Shown here: in pieces, positions 54,375 through 63,519 of the stretch
Position numbering within the stretch: the first letter of the stretch is position 1
Layout of the letters: each line of letters opens with the position of its first letter
Made by a program: the position numbers and the translations under genes
Source of the DNA: Oscillospiraceae bacterium
GTDB taxonomy: Bacteria; Bacillota; Clostridia; Oscillospirales; Oscillospiraceae
Assembly: GCA_017448455.1 (NCBI GenBank)
Contig: JAFSLL010000133.1
Coordinates: 1-64,000, forward strand
Direction: 5' to 3'
Length of the DNA: 64,000 bases
The notes under the pieces: generated by a model
Seen by the model: only the letters and a program-made list of their open reading frames with translations
Told to the model about the DNA's origin: nothing
The model's database searches: none

Positions 54375-55211
54375 ATGCGAATCAGACCAATTCTGTTATC
54401 GCTGTTGCTCTTGAGTACTATGCTCTTCCTTTTGGCAGGCTGCGGCGGTTCGACAGTTCAGACAGATTCGGAAGAGACCGTAATGGACAGTGTTTCCTTC
54501 AGCAATACAAAGTTCTCCGACTCTGAGCTGTCCGAGCAGGAAAAACAGATGATGACAGATGTAGAGAAAATGTTGGCGGATATTCGCGTTTTCCCGACGG
54601 GGGACAGCTATTATCTGGAAATGTTTGCAGAAAATACAACATCTTACGATCTGCGGATCTCTTTTTATCTGCAGGCCTTAAACAGTGATGGGATAATCTG
54701 CGGCAGCAGCAGTTTTTTCCTGGATGAGTGGAAAAGCGGTAGCAAATTGGACAGACGCATGGGTGTTTCTGCAGATTATGAAATATCAGATGTCAGAATC
54801 TCTGCGGATTATGTGAATGCCTCCAGCTGGTATCATACAGATTTGATAAGACCGGTTTTTGAAAAACAGTCAGAAGAAAACGGCAGTGTCCATATTCAGT
54901 TAAAACAGGAGCTGCCCTACACTTTCAGTGTCAAGAATTACTCCGCTACACAGCGTTTCACACTTACTGATTTTTCTGTAAAATCCAAGTCCGGTTATTA
55001 CAGCATCAACATGATGATTCGCAAGGACTCTGCTTTCTCGGATGAGTATACACTCATGGAGTATAGACTGGTAAGAGATAACGGTGTTGTGGCCACAGAT
55101 GGATCGGTGAGCATCTCCTACTTGGAACCGGGCGAGACGATGCTGGTCACAGACAATTATATAGAGCTTGACCCGGGGGATTATTATTTCGAGATTTTAG
55201 AGAGCAGCTGA
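54375..55211 (+). CDS. Lipoprotein related to the kinase sensor domain
   Basis: A 278-residue lipoprotein (lipobox LAGC, Cys23). Its C-terminal block MEYRLVRDNGVVATDGSVS then LEPGE and ELDPGDYYFEILES aligns with the end of the kinase at 51751-53565 (VNYRVTDASGVVYDSGTVS, then GLTPGDYYLELTD). Earlier parts also match in layout (FPTGDSYYLEMFAENTTSYD versus SSYYVFPVTNETEYK). ATG 54375 has GAGGAGG upstream; a TTG six codons earlier overlaps the previous stop. It looks like a kinase sensor domain released as a separate lipoprotein. Confidence 0.78.
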   Translation: MRIRPILLSLLLLSTMLFLLAGCGGSTVQTDSEETVMDSVSFSNTKFSDSELSEQEKQMMTDVEKMLADIRVFPTGDSYYLEMFAENTTSYDLRISFYLQALNSDGIICGSSSFFLDEWKSGSKLDRRMGVSADYEISDVRISADYVNASSWYHTDLIRPVFEKQSEENGSVHIQLKQELPYTFSVKNYSATQRFTLTDFSVKSKSGYYSINMMIRKDSAFSDEYTLMEYRLVRDNGVVATDGSVSISYLEPGETMLVTDNYIELDPGDYYFEILESS

Positions 55212-55267
55212 GATGATTTAATAAACCGAGAGGCAGCCATAATAATGAATCTAACGAGGTGGTCAGC

Positions 55268-57133
55268 ATGTGGATATGCGCAAAGTGTCAGGCAGTTAAT
55301 GTAAGCAAAGAACCGCGTTGCAGAATATGCGGTGCTTTACCGGGAGACGATTCGAATGTGATCACATCCGCTGTTCCGATCCCAGCTGATGAAGTCCCCG
55401 CTGAGATAGAAAAGCAGATGTCAGTGCGTCCGACTGCGATAGAGACTCTGCATGGGGAGGAAGCGGCGGAGCCGGAAAAGGAAGAACAGCTGAACCCGAT
55501 GAATGTAAACGCCTCCAAACCGGAACCTTCTTCGGCGGCGGATATCCCTGAAACGGTTCCTGATCTGATAGAAGTTCCGGAAATAATACCGGCAGTGGTA
55601 GACATACCGGACAGTCTGATTCCGGGAAATGTTTCAAGTGAGAGCTCCAAGCCGAAAGAAGAGAGTCGCCCTTCGCTTACAGCCAGGATTCCGGGGTCTC
55701 CGCCGGGAAAGCGTGTCGGACCGATCGCATCCTATCAGCCGGCTCAGAGCAGCAGGCAGAATAGGATAGAGGAACTTGAAAAAACCTCACCCGCATATGT
55801 GACTTACAGGAATCAGAGCGCTCCAAAGGTCTCCCAGGTTTCAGCTGTGAATACTTCTCAGGCGAACGGATTCCGACCGTCAGCGCCTCCTCAGGACTCC
55901 TATAGCCGAACAGCTCCGATTTATTCAAATCAGAGACCGGACAATTATCATGCGACCGAACCTGTCGGCGGCGGATTTGCAGGCAATATATCGCCTGTGA
56001 AACAAAATGCAGGGAAGAAGCCGAAAACGGGATTGATTGTAGGCGTGATTGCAATTGCCGTGGTCCTGGCAGTCGTTGCTGCCTTGTTGCTGAGGGTCAC
56101 GCATCAAGTGACGGTTTTGGAGAACATTCCCTGCACATTGGATGAATCTGTCAGGCTCGGGAAGGTAATCAATACAGAATTTTTTGATGAGACCGGGAAA
56201 CAGGCTTCTGAAGTGACAATTCAAGACGGGGCAGTGACAGCGCTGGTTCCCAATGGAAGCGGAAGTGCTGAGTATACTGTGGTCAATGGCGCCGTTACTG
56301 AAGTCCGGAATCTCGACGGCAGTGGTAGAGCCTCCAGCACAGTTGCCTATCAGGAAGGAACTCGCGTGGAAACGGAGTTGAACACTGCCGGAGAAGCACT
56401 TCATGTCGAGACCTATGACAGCACGGGCGAGCTTCTCTCCGAACAGAACCTGCTGGAAGATGGATCCGTACAACATCTGAACTATAAAAGAGGTCTTGTA
56501 GCCTCTGAGACGGTGGTTGACCAAAACGGTAAACGTCTTTATGAGATCACATATGAATACAGCGGACAAACACTGATCAGGAAAGAGCGTTACGAAAACG
56601 ATCAGCTGGTTCTGGAAGAGGAGTATAACGATGACGGCGTGATCAAGAACGCGGTTTATTATGCAAACGGCCTGGTTACGCGTACTGAACAGTATGATGA
56701 GGACGGCGATCTTGAACACAGTGAGGAAACCGTCTATGACGCCAATGGCAATCGCGTCAAAAAGATTACTTATGACGCCTGGCTGCCCTGCTACAGCACA
56801 GGGGATTACTACTATTCCGGTTCCTGGGGGGTTCCGGTTTATAAACCGTATTCTGAGGTGTTGAACTGCACCTCCTTTATGCTCGCATTCAAATATACAA
56901 TGGTGAATTCCAACTGGTTGGGCAGACATATTGTTTTTGCGCGGGTCAACAACAGCTGGACTACGGTTGGTGAAATCTATATCAACGATCTGAACACCTG
57001 GTATACCATAGAGTATGAAACCCAAAAACCGGCCAAAGTTGACGGGATCGCATTGCGACCGGCTACAGCCTCAACAGAATCATATTCTCTGTCTTATGTC
57101 CTCGGGGATGTCGTATGTGAAACGAGCTATTAA
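55268..57133 (+). CDS. Zinc-ribbon membrane protein with MORN-like repeat ectodomain
   Basis: A 621-residue protein. A RanBP2-like zinc finger (C4, C7, C18, C21 in WICAKCQAVNVSKEPRCRICG, quoted here as seen at 2-21) leads a long Pro/Ser/Glu-rich cytoplasmic linker (25-250). One membrane helix lies at about 256-276. Outside, about ten short repeats of the type YDSTGELLSEQ / YDANGNRVKKITYD resemble MORN/YwqK strands. A final domain (about 510-621) contains paired aromatic strands. No kinase domain is present. It may be an adaptor receptor whose zinc finger matches those on the kinases. ATG 55268 is preferred over a GTG three codons earlier. Confidence 0.78.
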   Translation: MWICAKCQAVNVSKEPRCRICGALPGDDSNVITSAVPIPADEVPAEIEKQMSVRPTAIETLHGEEAAEPEKEEQLNPMNVNASKPEPSSAADIPETVPDLIEVPEIIPAVVDIPDSLIPGNVSSESSKPKEESRPSLTARIPGSPPGKRVGPIASYQPAQSSRQNRIEELEKTSPAYVTYRNQSAPKVSQVSAVNTSQANGFRPSAPPQDSYSRTAPIYSNQRPDNYHATEPVGGGFAGNISPVKQNAGKKPKTGLIVGVIAIAVVLAVVAALLLRVTHQVTVLENIPCTLDESVRLGKVINTEFFDETGKQASEVTIQDGAVTALVPNGSGSAEYTVVNGAVTEVRNLDGSGRASSTVAYQEGTRVETELNTAGEALHVETYDSTGELLSEQNLLEDGSVQHLNYKRGLVASETVVDQNGKRLYEITYEYSGQTLIRKERYENDQLVLEEEYNDDGVIKNAVYYANGLVTRTEQYDEDGDLEHSEETVYDANGNRVKKITYDAWLPCYSTGDYYYSGSWGVPVYKPYSEVLNCTSFMLAFKYTMVNSNWLGRHIVFARVNNSWTTVGEIYINDLNTWYTIEYETQKPAKVDGIALRPATASTESYSLSYVLGDVVCETSY

Positions 57134-57230
57134 TCAGAAAGCAGGTTCCTTTGATGATCGGTTATAAGGGAAAACCTGACAGGAGAGTAGGACGGCCAAG
57201 AGTTACTGCTGGACAAGAGGGACAATAGTG

Positions 57231-57950
57231 ATGTTAATTGATTCTTTTCTCTATACTTCCCAAGGCGGAAGAGAAGAAAACCAGGACTGTGTTGGCAGAG
57301 AGCTGAATGAGAACGCAGGACTCTTCGTTGTTGCGGATGGGCTCGGCGGTCACCAGAAAGGGAGGCTTGCGTCTAAAACAGTTGTGAACAGTCTCCGAAA
57401 AGCATGGAAAGAGGAACCGTTCTGTGATGCGGACGGGATCCTGAGCCGGATCGCTGATGCGAATCAGGCGGTGCTCAGACTGCAGGAAGAGCAGAACTGT
57501 AATGCCAAAAGCACAGTTGTAGCGCTGGCAATTGACGGGGAACGGGCGGTCTGGGCTCACACGGGTGATTCTCGTTTGTACAGCTTTGGGTTTTGGGCTG
57601 TTCATCCTTTGACAGAAGACCATTCTGTCGCGTATAAGAAATACAAGGCGGGGGAAATCCGCAAGGATGAGATTGCAAAAGACGAGGATCAGTCAAGCCT
57701 CCTGAGAGCGCTGGGGAATGAAAACAGATGGAACCCGGATATCGGAAAAGCAGACAACCTGAAAAAAGGGACCGGTTTCCTGTTATGCAGTGACGGTTTT
57801 TGGGAATATATCCGTGAAGAAGAAATGCTGAAAGATTTCCGCAAAGCTCATGACTCGGAAGATTGGGCGGCGCGGATGATGGATCGGGCAGAACCCCGCT
57901 TTGGGAAGGGAAACGACAATTTTTCCCTTATTACAATCATACTTCGATGA
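57231..57950 (+). CDS. Soluble PP2C-type Ser/Thr phosphatase
   Basis: A 239-residue catalytic-only PP2C. GGREENQDCVGREL, VVADGLGGHQKG, AHTGDSRLYSF and the closing DNFSLITIIL provide the metal-site aspartates. There is no membrane helix, unlike the phosphatase at 46943. It is the last plus-strand gene before the convergent kinases and could act on all four. ATG 57231 has GAGGGA upstream; a GTG one codon earlier is also in frame. Confidence 0.92.
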   Translation: MLIDSFLYTSQGGREENQDCVGRELNENAGLFVVADGLGGHQKGRLASKTVVNSLRKAWKEEPFCDADGILSRIADANQAVLRLQEEQNCNAKSTVVALAIDGERAVWAHTGDSRLYSFGFWAVHPLTEDHSVAYKKYKAGEIRKDEIAKDEDQSSLLRALGNENRWNPDIGKADNLKKGTGFLLCSDGFWEYIREEEMLKDFRKAHDSEDWAARMMDRAEPRFGKGNDNFSLITIILR

Positions 57951-57989
57951 TGAATCGAATTTTGCACATGTCTCAGAAAATTTCAGAAA

Positions 57990-58032
57990 AACCGGAAACG
58001 GGGGACAGCCTGTCCCTCGTTTCCGGTTTTTG
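57990..58032. terminator. Bidirectional terminator in the signalling island
   Basis: ACCGGAAACGGGGGACA pairs with TGTCCCTCGTTTCCGGT (one mismatch, 3-nt loop); AAAAA precedes and TTTTT follows, so both the phosphatase and the minus-strand kinase transcripts can end here. Confidence 0.92.
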
Positions 58033-58073
58033 GTGCGTATTTTAATGTATCGTGAGAGTGGGAAAAGGTACTG

Positions 58074-61000
58074 TTATCGTTGAAAGATCGGGGAGCTGAG
58101 GTCTACCACCATCATGGGACGAACAAGGATAGTTTTTCGTAATGAGGGGAGCTCATAATGCAGACCGTTTCCGTCCACAATATCTGCATCAAAATAGGTT
58201 TTCCCGGGAGACCGCAGCCACCATTCGTGTGTGTTTGCGGTCTCCTTGGCGTTGGCATAGGCAGTGGGGGCACAGGTGCGTTCATACTCGCTCCAGAAGA
58301 AGGACCAGGCTTCCCGGTAACTCATGAGAAACAGCTTGTCTTCTGTGTTATTGCCGGGGCGGACATCGTAATACCACTGGCTTTTGGAATTGTCGACGGT
58401 TGTTGTGACAATTGCCTGCTTTTCCTCTGTGTCGAAAGCCGCATCATAGAAATCGCCGTTCAGCCATGTGCGAAGGTCAGAACCTTCCCACATCATCTCA
58501 ACTTTCGGCGTGTGATACGGCAGTTTGTCAAGCCCGCACAGGCTGATCAGAAGACTGTAGTCACCGTATGTATCCAGAACAAGCCAATCGATGTTTTCTT
58601 TCCCGTTTTCTTCACTGTTGTCCTGCTCATATTGACCGAAGCGGACAATGTTGCCGACCTCTTTGAAATCCAAAGGATTATAGGTCCTCAGGTTCGCTTT
58701 TTCCCCACGCAGGGCTTCGAGCTCGATCCACATGACTGGTCTGACAAAGTTCTCGTCATTGGTAACGGTGATCTCGACCCGTTTTCCCTTGTCGGTGATG
58801 CACTCCGCGAACTGCAGGCGACCGCCCGGAGAACGAAGCCACCAGTACTCGACGCGGGCACGCTTTTGGGAGATCGCATAGGGCGTGTTCTCACAGATCC
58901 GGCTTTCCACTGTGGGAAAGTAGTGTATCAGTTCCTGATAACTGAGGAAAAACAGCTTGTCTACGGTTTTGCTCCCATCGTAAACCTGATGGAACCACTG
59001 CTCCCTGCTGTTATCTACAACAGTGGGAAGAATGTTGGACTGTTCCTCCGGCGAGAAAGCGTCGCTGTAGAATTCGGAATTCAGCCATTCCCGGATGCCG
59101 GTAGTTTCCCAGAGAACCTCGTCCGTATAGGGATGGTACTTGTGTCTGCACAGTCCGTATCTGCTGATCAGAAGGCGCCGATCTCCGTCTGTGTCCAGAA
59201 CAATCCACTCGATTTCTTCTTTCCCGTTATCCGGGTCATTGTCCTGCTCATAGTGGCCGTAGGTGACGAGGCTTCCGACAGCGCCGAATTCAGCTTCTCC
59301 AGCTTCCGCAAGGTCGGGATCAGCGGGGTGTTCTGTACCGCTGTCGGCCGCTTCCGCGGACAGGTCGACCCCAAGGAGATCCAGGTCAATCCAGAGTGCG
59401 GGGCGGATTCCAACTTCAGATGCAGAAGCGAAACCATGTTCCGTCTGATACCAGAGCGTGCCGTCGGACATTACGCGGTTCGAACCTGCCGGAGAGACAC
59501 TGCCATAATACGCGCTGTTTACTGGGCCGCTCCATAAAGTGCCATCGGTGTAAACAAAGCTGGCATATCCTTTCCCGTTGCCGAGAGAGCGCAGCCACCA
59601 GGGACTGTTTTTGTTGTCCTTGTTTACGTAAACTCCTTGGGATGAGGCGTAACGGGAGCTGTCACAGGTGCGATCCTGATCAATCTGAAAGTATTTCCAT
59701 GCCTCCGCGTAACTCAACAGAAAGAGGCGGTCTTCGGTATCTGGCACATCCGCGGCGCGAAAATCGGTGTAAGCCTGGCGGTGATTGTTGTTTACAGTGG
59801 TAAGCAGAATGGCTGCCTGATCCTCCGGAAGGAATGCCGACTCAAAGAATTCGTCATTCAGCCAGCTGCGCAGCGTAGATGTCTCCCAGGTAACACTGGC
59901 AGCGTTGCCACCGGTGTTGAAAGGCTGGCAGTCGAGCGTGTTCCGGCTGATCAGGAGCCTTGTGTTGCCGTTCATATCCAGAATCTGCCACTCAAGTGGT
60001 TCGGAGCCATTCTCCATATCGTTGTCCTGTTCATAGGACCCGAAAGAGACGATGCTGCCGGGGGTGGAAAAGTCCCCGGCGATCAGAGTAATGCCGGGAA
60101 GAACCGACGGCTCTTCAGGCTCTGGAGGCGTTTCCGGCATGGGCTCTGGACTCGGCGAAAGGGTGATGACCGGTTTCGGCTCCGCGGGTTCGGGAGAAGG
60201 GGATTCGACCTCCGGCGATAGCGTTACCGCGGGGCTTGGCGGAACCCGCCGATTCATCAGGTAAAAGCCTAATATCGCGGCAGCAAGCACGCCGACTGTA
60301 GCAATCACAGCGGTCAGGCGTCCTTTTTTCTTTTTGACGGCGTTATCTTTCCGGATGGTCTGATCGATATCCGTGGTGATGACGGTCTTCTGATAGGCAT
60401 CGACGGATGCTGTCATCGATGCCATCATCATCTGATAAAAATCCGCCATTGTCTGGAAGCGGTCGGAAGCGTTGACAGATAGGGCCTTCAGCAGAACTTC
60501 TTCCATTTTCTGTGGAATCCTGACATTGAGCTTGCTGGGAGGAATCAATTCATCCTTCTCGCTGCGCTCGATGGCGTCGGGTGGAACTTTCCCTGTAATG
60601 GTGTAATAATAGGTCGCAGCCATGGCATAGACATCGGTAAAGGGCCCCTGCCTGCCGCGGCGCGTATACTGCTCGATTGGCGCGAATCCGTGCTTCAGGA
60701 TGATGTCAAGACTTTTGCTTTTTTCACCGGTGCTGTTCCGCGCGGCTCCGAAGTCAATCAGCTTGGCAGTGCCGTCGGAGCGCATCATGATGTTATCCGG
60801 AGAAATATCACGGTGGATGATCCCTTTGGAATGAACCCAGTCCAGAGCCTCCATGATCGGCAGAAGTATTCGGTTCGCGTCCGAAACCGACAGTGGCTGC
60901 CCGCTCTCTAAAAGCTGCTGTTTCAGCGTTACGCCTTCCATGTATTCCATGGCAAAGTAAGCTGTGGCGTTTTCTTCAAAGATATCCTGGATTCCGACGA

Positions 61001-61379
61001 TGTGTTCGTTTCCGACAAATTTAGAAAGGATTTCGGCCTCAGCCAGGAACTGATTTTTGCCGTATTCATAATCCGACCGCAGATCCTCTGAATAAACAGA
61101 GAGCTGGCTGCGTCCGGGATGACGCATTGCCATTTCAGAGGGCAGGTATTCCTTGATCGCAATCCTTGAACGTGTAATATGGTCAAGAGCGACATAGGTG
61201 ACGCCAAAGCCGCCCTGCCCGAGCACACGACCCAGAACATAGCGGTTCGCCAGTGTGGAGCCCGGTTTCAGAGCAAAGGGATATTTTCTCTCATCCCTGC
61301 CTGGATCATATCCGCAGAAAGGACAGGTCCCTTCGGCAGGTTTTATATGAAAACAGTTATAGCACGCGAGTTGCTGCAA
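58074..61379 (-). CDS. Zinc-ribbon Ser/Thr kinase with three extracytoplasmic DUF6273 domains
   Basis: A 1101-residue receptor kinase. A zinc ribbon (C6, C9, C19, C22) is followed by a kinase domain (about 44-315) with GQGGFGVTYVA, K76, HRDISPDN (D191) and DFG (D209). A membrane helix at about 354-375 and a Pro/Glu-rich stalk (380-430) follow. Three DUF6273 domains come next (about 440-690, 705-895, 905-1095), each opening with a YEQDN(D/S)...GxExxxW motif and holding a W(L/N)N(D/S/G)xF(F/Y) segment. DUF6273 is common in surface proteins of gut Firmicutes and has unknown ligands. It lies 46 nt after the related kinase at 61426 and shares its transcript. Confidence 0.92.
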   Translation of the reverse strand: MQQLACYNCFHIKPAEGTCPFCGYDPGRDERKYPFALKPGSTLANRYVLGRVLGQGGFGVTYVALDHITRSRIAIKEYLPSEMAMRHPGRSQLSVYSEDLRSDYEYGKNQFLAEAEILSKFVGNEHIVGIQDIFEENATAYFAMEYMEGVTLKQQLLESGQPLSVSDANRILLPIMEALDWVHSKGIIHRDISPDNIMMRSDGTAKLIDFGAARNSTGEKSKSLDIILKHGFAPIEQYTRRGRQGPFTDVYAMAATYYYTITGKVPPDAIERSEKDELIPPSKLNVRIPQKMEEVLLKALSVNASDRFQTMADFYQMMMASMTASVDAYQKTVITTDIDQTIRKDNAVKKKKGRLTAVIATVGVLAAAILGFYLMNRRVPPSPAVTLSPEVESPSPEPAEPKPVITLSPSPEPMPETPPEPEEPSVLPGITLIAGDFSTPGSIVSFGSYEQDNDMENGSEPLEWQILDMNGNTRLLISRNTLDCQPFNTGGNAASVTWETSTLRSWLNDEFFESAFLPEDQAAILLTTVNNNHRQAYTDFRAADVPDTEDRLFLLSYAEAWKYFQIDQDRTCDSSRYASSQGVYVNKDNKNSPWWLRSLGNGKGYASFVYTDGTLWSGPVNSAYYGSVSPAGSNRVMSDGTLWYQTEHGFASASEVGIRPALWIDLDLLGVDLSAEAADSGTEHPADPDLAEAGEAEFGAVGSLVTYGHYEQDNDPDNGKEEIEWIVLDTDGDRRLLISRYGLCRHKYHPYTDEVLWETTGIREWLNSEFYSDAFSPEEQSNILPTVVDNSREQWFHQVYDGSKTVDKLFFLSYQELIHYFPTVESRICENTPYAISQKRARVEYWWLRSPGGRLQFAECITDKGKRVEITVTNDENFVRPVMWIELEALRGEKANLRTYNPLDFKEVGNIVRFGQYEQDNSEENGKENIDWLVLDTYGDYSLLISLCGLDKLPYHTPKVEMMWEGSDLRTWLNGDFYDAAFDTEEKQAIVTTTVDNSKSQWYYDVRPGNNTEDKLFLMSYREAWSFFWSEYERTCAPTAYANAKETANTHEWWLRSPGKTYFDADIVDGNGLHYELPSLRKTILVRPMMVVDLSSPIFQR

Positions 61380-61425
61380 AATGCCTCGCTCCTTTCCGCA
61401 AAAATAATTGCCGGATAGAAAGAGA

Positions 61426-63360
61426 TCAGCCTGTCAGGGTGGAGGTGTCAAGCCATATAGCAGGTCGTATTGCCCCTTTTGCATTGACCTGATCATCCAG
61501 AACGGATCCGTCATGTCGGACTCCGGCAGTGTTGTTTTGAGAAGAGCCCTGGGAGCGGAGCCACCACCAGATGCAGTTTCCGTCATATTTGCCGGTACTG
61601 CTGTATACGGAGGCACCGTTCGCGACCGCATACCCGGTTGGCTGACAGGTGCGAAGATCCAATGGATCCAAGTAATCCCCGGCTTCTTTATAACTCAGCA
61701 GGAAGACCTTGTCCTTGGTCGTCATCCCGCCGCGCATTCCCCATTCGGGATTTCCCTGTTCTTCTCCGTTTTCCACGTGCGTGGTGAGCACGAGTTCCTG
61801 CTCCTCTTCCGTGAAAGCCTCTGCGAAGAAGGTGTTGTTCAGCCAGGTGCGAAGCGTGCAGGATTCCCATTTCAGAATTCCGAAATTCTTATTGAACTGC
61901 TGGCAGTCCAGCGCGTATTTGCTGATGAGCAGGCTCTGACTCTCCTGTACGTCGAGTACAATCCATTCGATTTCCTCCGGGCCGTCAACGGTGTTATTGT
62001 CCTGCTCATAGCGCCCGAAGCGAACCGTGCTTCCAACCAGACGAAAATTTCCTTCTTCAATAAGCGGCTCTTCCGGCTCGGGTGTCGGCTCATTTTCGGG
62101 CGTCTCCTCTGCTGGTGAGATTACAACTGACTGCGGCTGGTCAGTGGGCGGGATAACCGTGACAGAAGGGGCCGGCTCAACAGATGGACCTGGCTCCGGG
62201 ATTACCGCTGCCTGTGGCTTGCGGAGAAGCAGGAAGCCTGTAACTCCAAGGATGAGAACCGCTGCGGCAGCTACTCCGAGGACAATACCGCGGGAATTCT
62301 TTTTCTTGTTTGGCTGTTCGGCGGCTTTCCGTTTCCGCTCCCATTCCCTGCGTTCCTGATGCGTTGATTGGGCGGCTTCCGGAGAAAAAGGATGCGGCAT
62401 GGTGGCAAGCATTGCCTGATAGAACTCTCCCATGCGCTGATAACGCTCTGAGGAGGAAACAGAAAGAGCTTTCAGTAATACTTCCTCCGTATCTCCACGA
62501 ATGACAGCGCCGAGCCTGGAAGGAAGAACCAGGTCGTCCTGGTTGCTGCGCTCGATCGCGTCGGGGGGAACTCTGCCCGTAATGACATAATAGTATGTAG
62601 CCGCCATTGCATAAACATCGGTAAAAGGGCCCTGCCTGCCGCGGCGCGTATACTGTTCCTTTGGCGCGAAACCGTGCTTCAGCACGACATCCAGACTCTT
62701 GCTCTTTTCGCCGGTGCTGTTCCGCGCGGCGCCGAAGTCTATGAGCTTGGCTTTGCCGTCTGTCCGGATCATGATGTTGTCAGGGGAGATGTCCCGGTGT
62801 ACGATGCCTTTGGAGTGGACCCATTCCAGCGCTTCCATAATGGGAAGCAGATAGCGGTTTGCCTCTTCTATGCGGAGCGGCCGATGAAGTGTCTCCATGT
62901 ACTGCTTCAGCGTCGCGCCTTCAATAAACTCCATCGCAAAGTAGGCAGTGTCATTTTCTTCGAAATAATTCAAAATCTTGATAATGTGCTCGTTCCCGAC
63001 GAATTCTGATAATGTCCGGGCTTCATCCAGAAACTGCTTTTTCCCGGATAGAAAGTCTTCCGTCCGGTCAGCAGAATAGAGGAGAACATGTCCCGTTACG
63101 AAATCTCTGCTGACATATTCCGTAGGCAGGTACTCTTTGATGGCAACTCGGGACCGCGTCTGCTGGTCAAGTGCGACATAGGTGATGCCAAATCCACCCT
63201 GGCCAATGACACGACCGAGAAGATAGCGGTTAGCGAGAAGAGTGCCTGCTTTCAGAGCAAGAGGATACTTTTTCTCCGTCTGCGCGTGATCGTACCCGCA
63301 ATAAGGACATGCGCCCATTCCCGGAACGGATCGAAAGCAGTGGTAGCAAATCCCTGCCAT
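61426..63360 (-). CDS. Zinc-ribbon Ser/Thr kinase with one extracytoplasmic DUF6273 domain
   Basis: A 644-residue paralogue of the kinase downstream. A zinc ribbon (C5, C8, C18, C21) is followed by a kinase domain with GQGGFGITYVA, K75, HRDISPDN (D190) and DFG (D208), a membrane helix at about 358-379, a Pro/Glu-rich stalk, and a single DUF6273 domain (about 445-640, opening FGRYEQDNNTVDGPEEIEW). Parts of the activation segment are identical to the paralogue at DNA level (25 nt at 62631-62655 and 60647-60671), so duplication is recent or maintained by recombination. AAGGAGG before the ATG fixes the start. Confidence 0.93.
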   Translation of the reverse strand: MAGICYHCFRSVPGMGACPYCGYDHAQTEKKYPLALKAGTLLANRYLLGRVIGQGGFGITYVALDQQTRSRVAIKEYLPTEYVSRDFVTGHVLLYSADRTEDFLSGKKQFLDEARTLSEFVGNEHIIKILNYFEENDTAYFAMEFIEGATLKQYMETLHRPLRIEEANRYLLPIMEALEWVHSKGIVHRDISPDNIMIRTDGKAKLIDFGAARNSTGEKSKSLDVVLKHGFAPKEQYTRRGRQGPFTDVYAMAATYYYVITGRVPPDAIERSNQDDLVLPSRLGAVIRGDTEEVLLKALSVSSSERYQRMGEFYQAMLATMPHPFSPEAAQSTHQERREWERKRKAAEQPNKKKNSRGIVLGVAAAAVLILGVTGFLLLRKPQAAVIPEPGPSVEPAPSVTVIPPTDQPQSVVISPAEETPENEPTPEPEEPLIEEGNFRLVGSTVRFGRYEQDNNTVDGPEEIEWIVLDVQESQSLLISKYALDCQQFNKNFGILKWESCTLRTWLNNTFFAEAFTEEEQELVLTTHVENGEEQGNPEWGMRGGMTTKDKVFLLSYKEAGDYLDPLDLRTCQPTGYAVANGASVYSSTGKYDGNCIWWWLRSQGSSQNNTAGVRHDGSVLDDQVNAKGAIRPAIWLDTSTLTG

Positions 63361-63398
63361 GGTTCCTTTCCTCCTTAGAGAAAAATCATACTATCTCA

Positions 63399-63407
63399 GT
63401 ATAGCAT
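63399..63407 (-). promoter_or_regulatory. Extended -10 promoter of the DUF6273 kinase pair
   Basis: On the minus strand TGCTATACT gives an extended -10 (TATACT at 63399-63404) about 40 nt ahead of the kinase start; no clear -35 is seen. Confidence 0.55.
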
Positions 63408-63457
63408 ATATTAAAACATGGTACCAGAGCTTTTGTTGCAAAAGCAGAAAACTTCTC

Positions 63458-63486
63458 TTGCGAATTACTGATAATCGGAGTATGAT
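63458..63486 (+). promoter_or_regulatory. Promoter of the terminal lipoprotein gene
   Basis: TTGCGA (63458-63463), a 17-bp spacer and TATGAT (63481-63486), about 34 nt before ATG 63520. It is divergent from the kinase promoter. Confidence 0.75.
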
Positions 63487-63519
63487 GTCAAAAAATAAAA
63501 TCAAAGGTATAAACAAATC

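Noticed and set aside
58158..59537. 459-codon plus-strand open frame opposite the triple-DUF6273 kinase
   Set aside because: Antisense to conserved DUF6273 repeats, starts without a ribosome site, and encodes nothing recognisable.
44217..63360. Type VI or type VII secretion control module
   Set aside because: FHA, kinase and PP2C genes do accompany such systems, but no secretion ATPase, WXG100, sheath or spike gene is present in the window.
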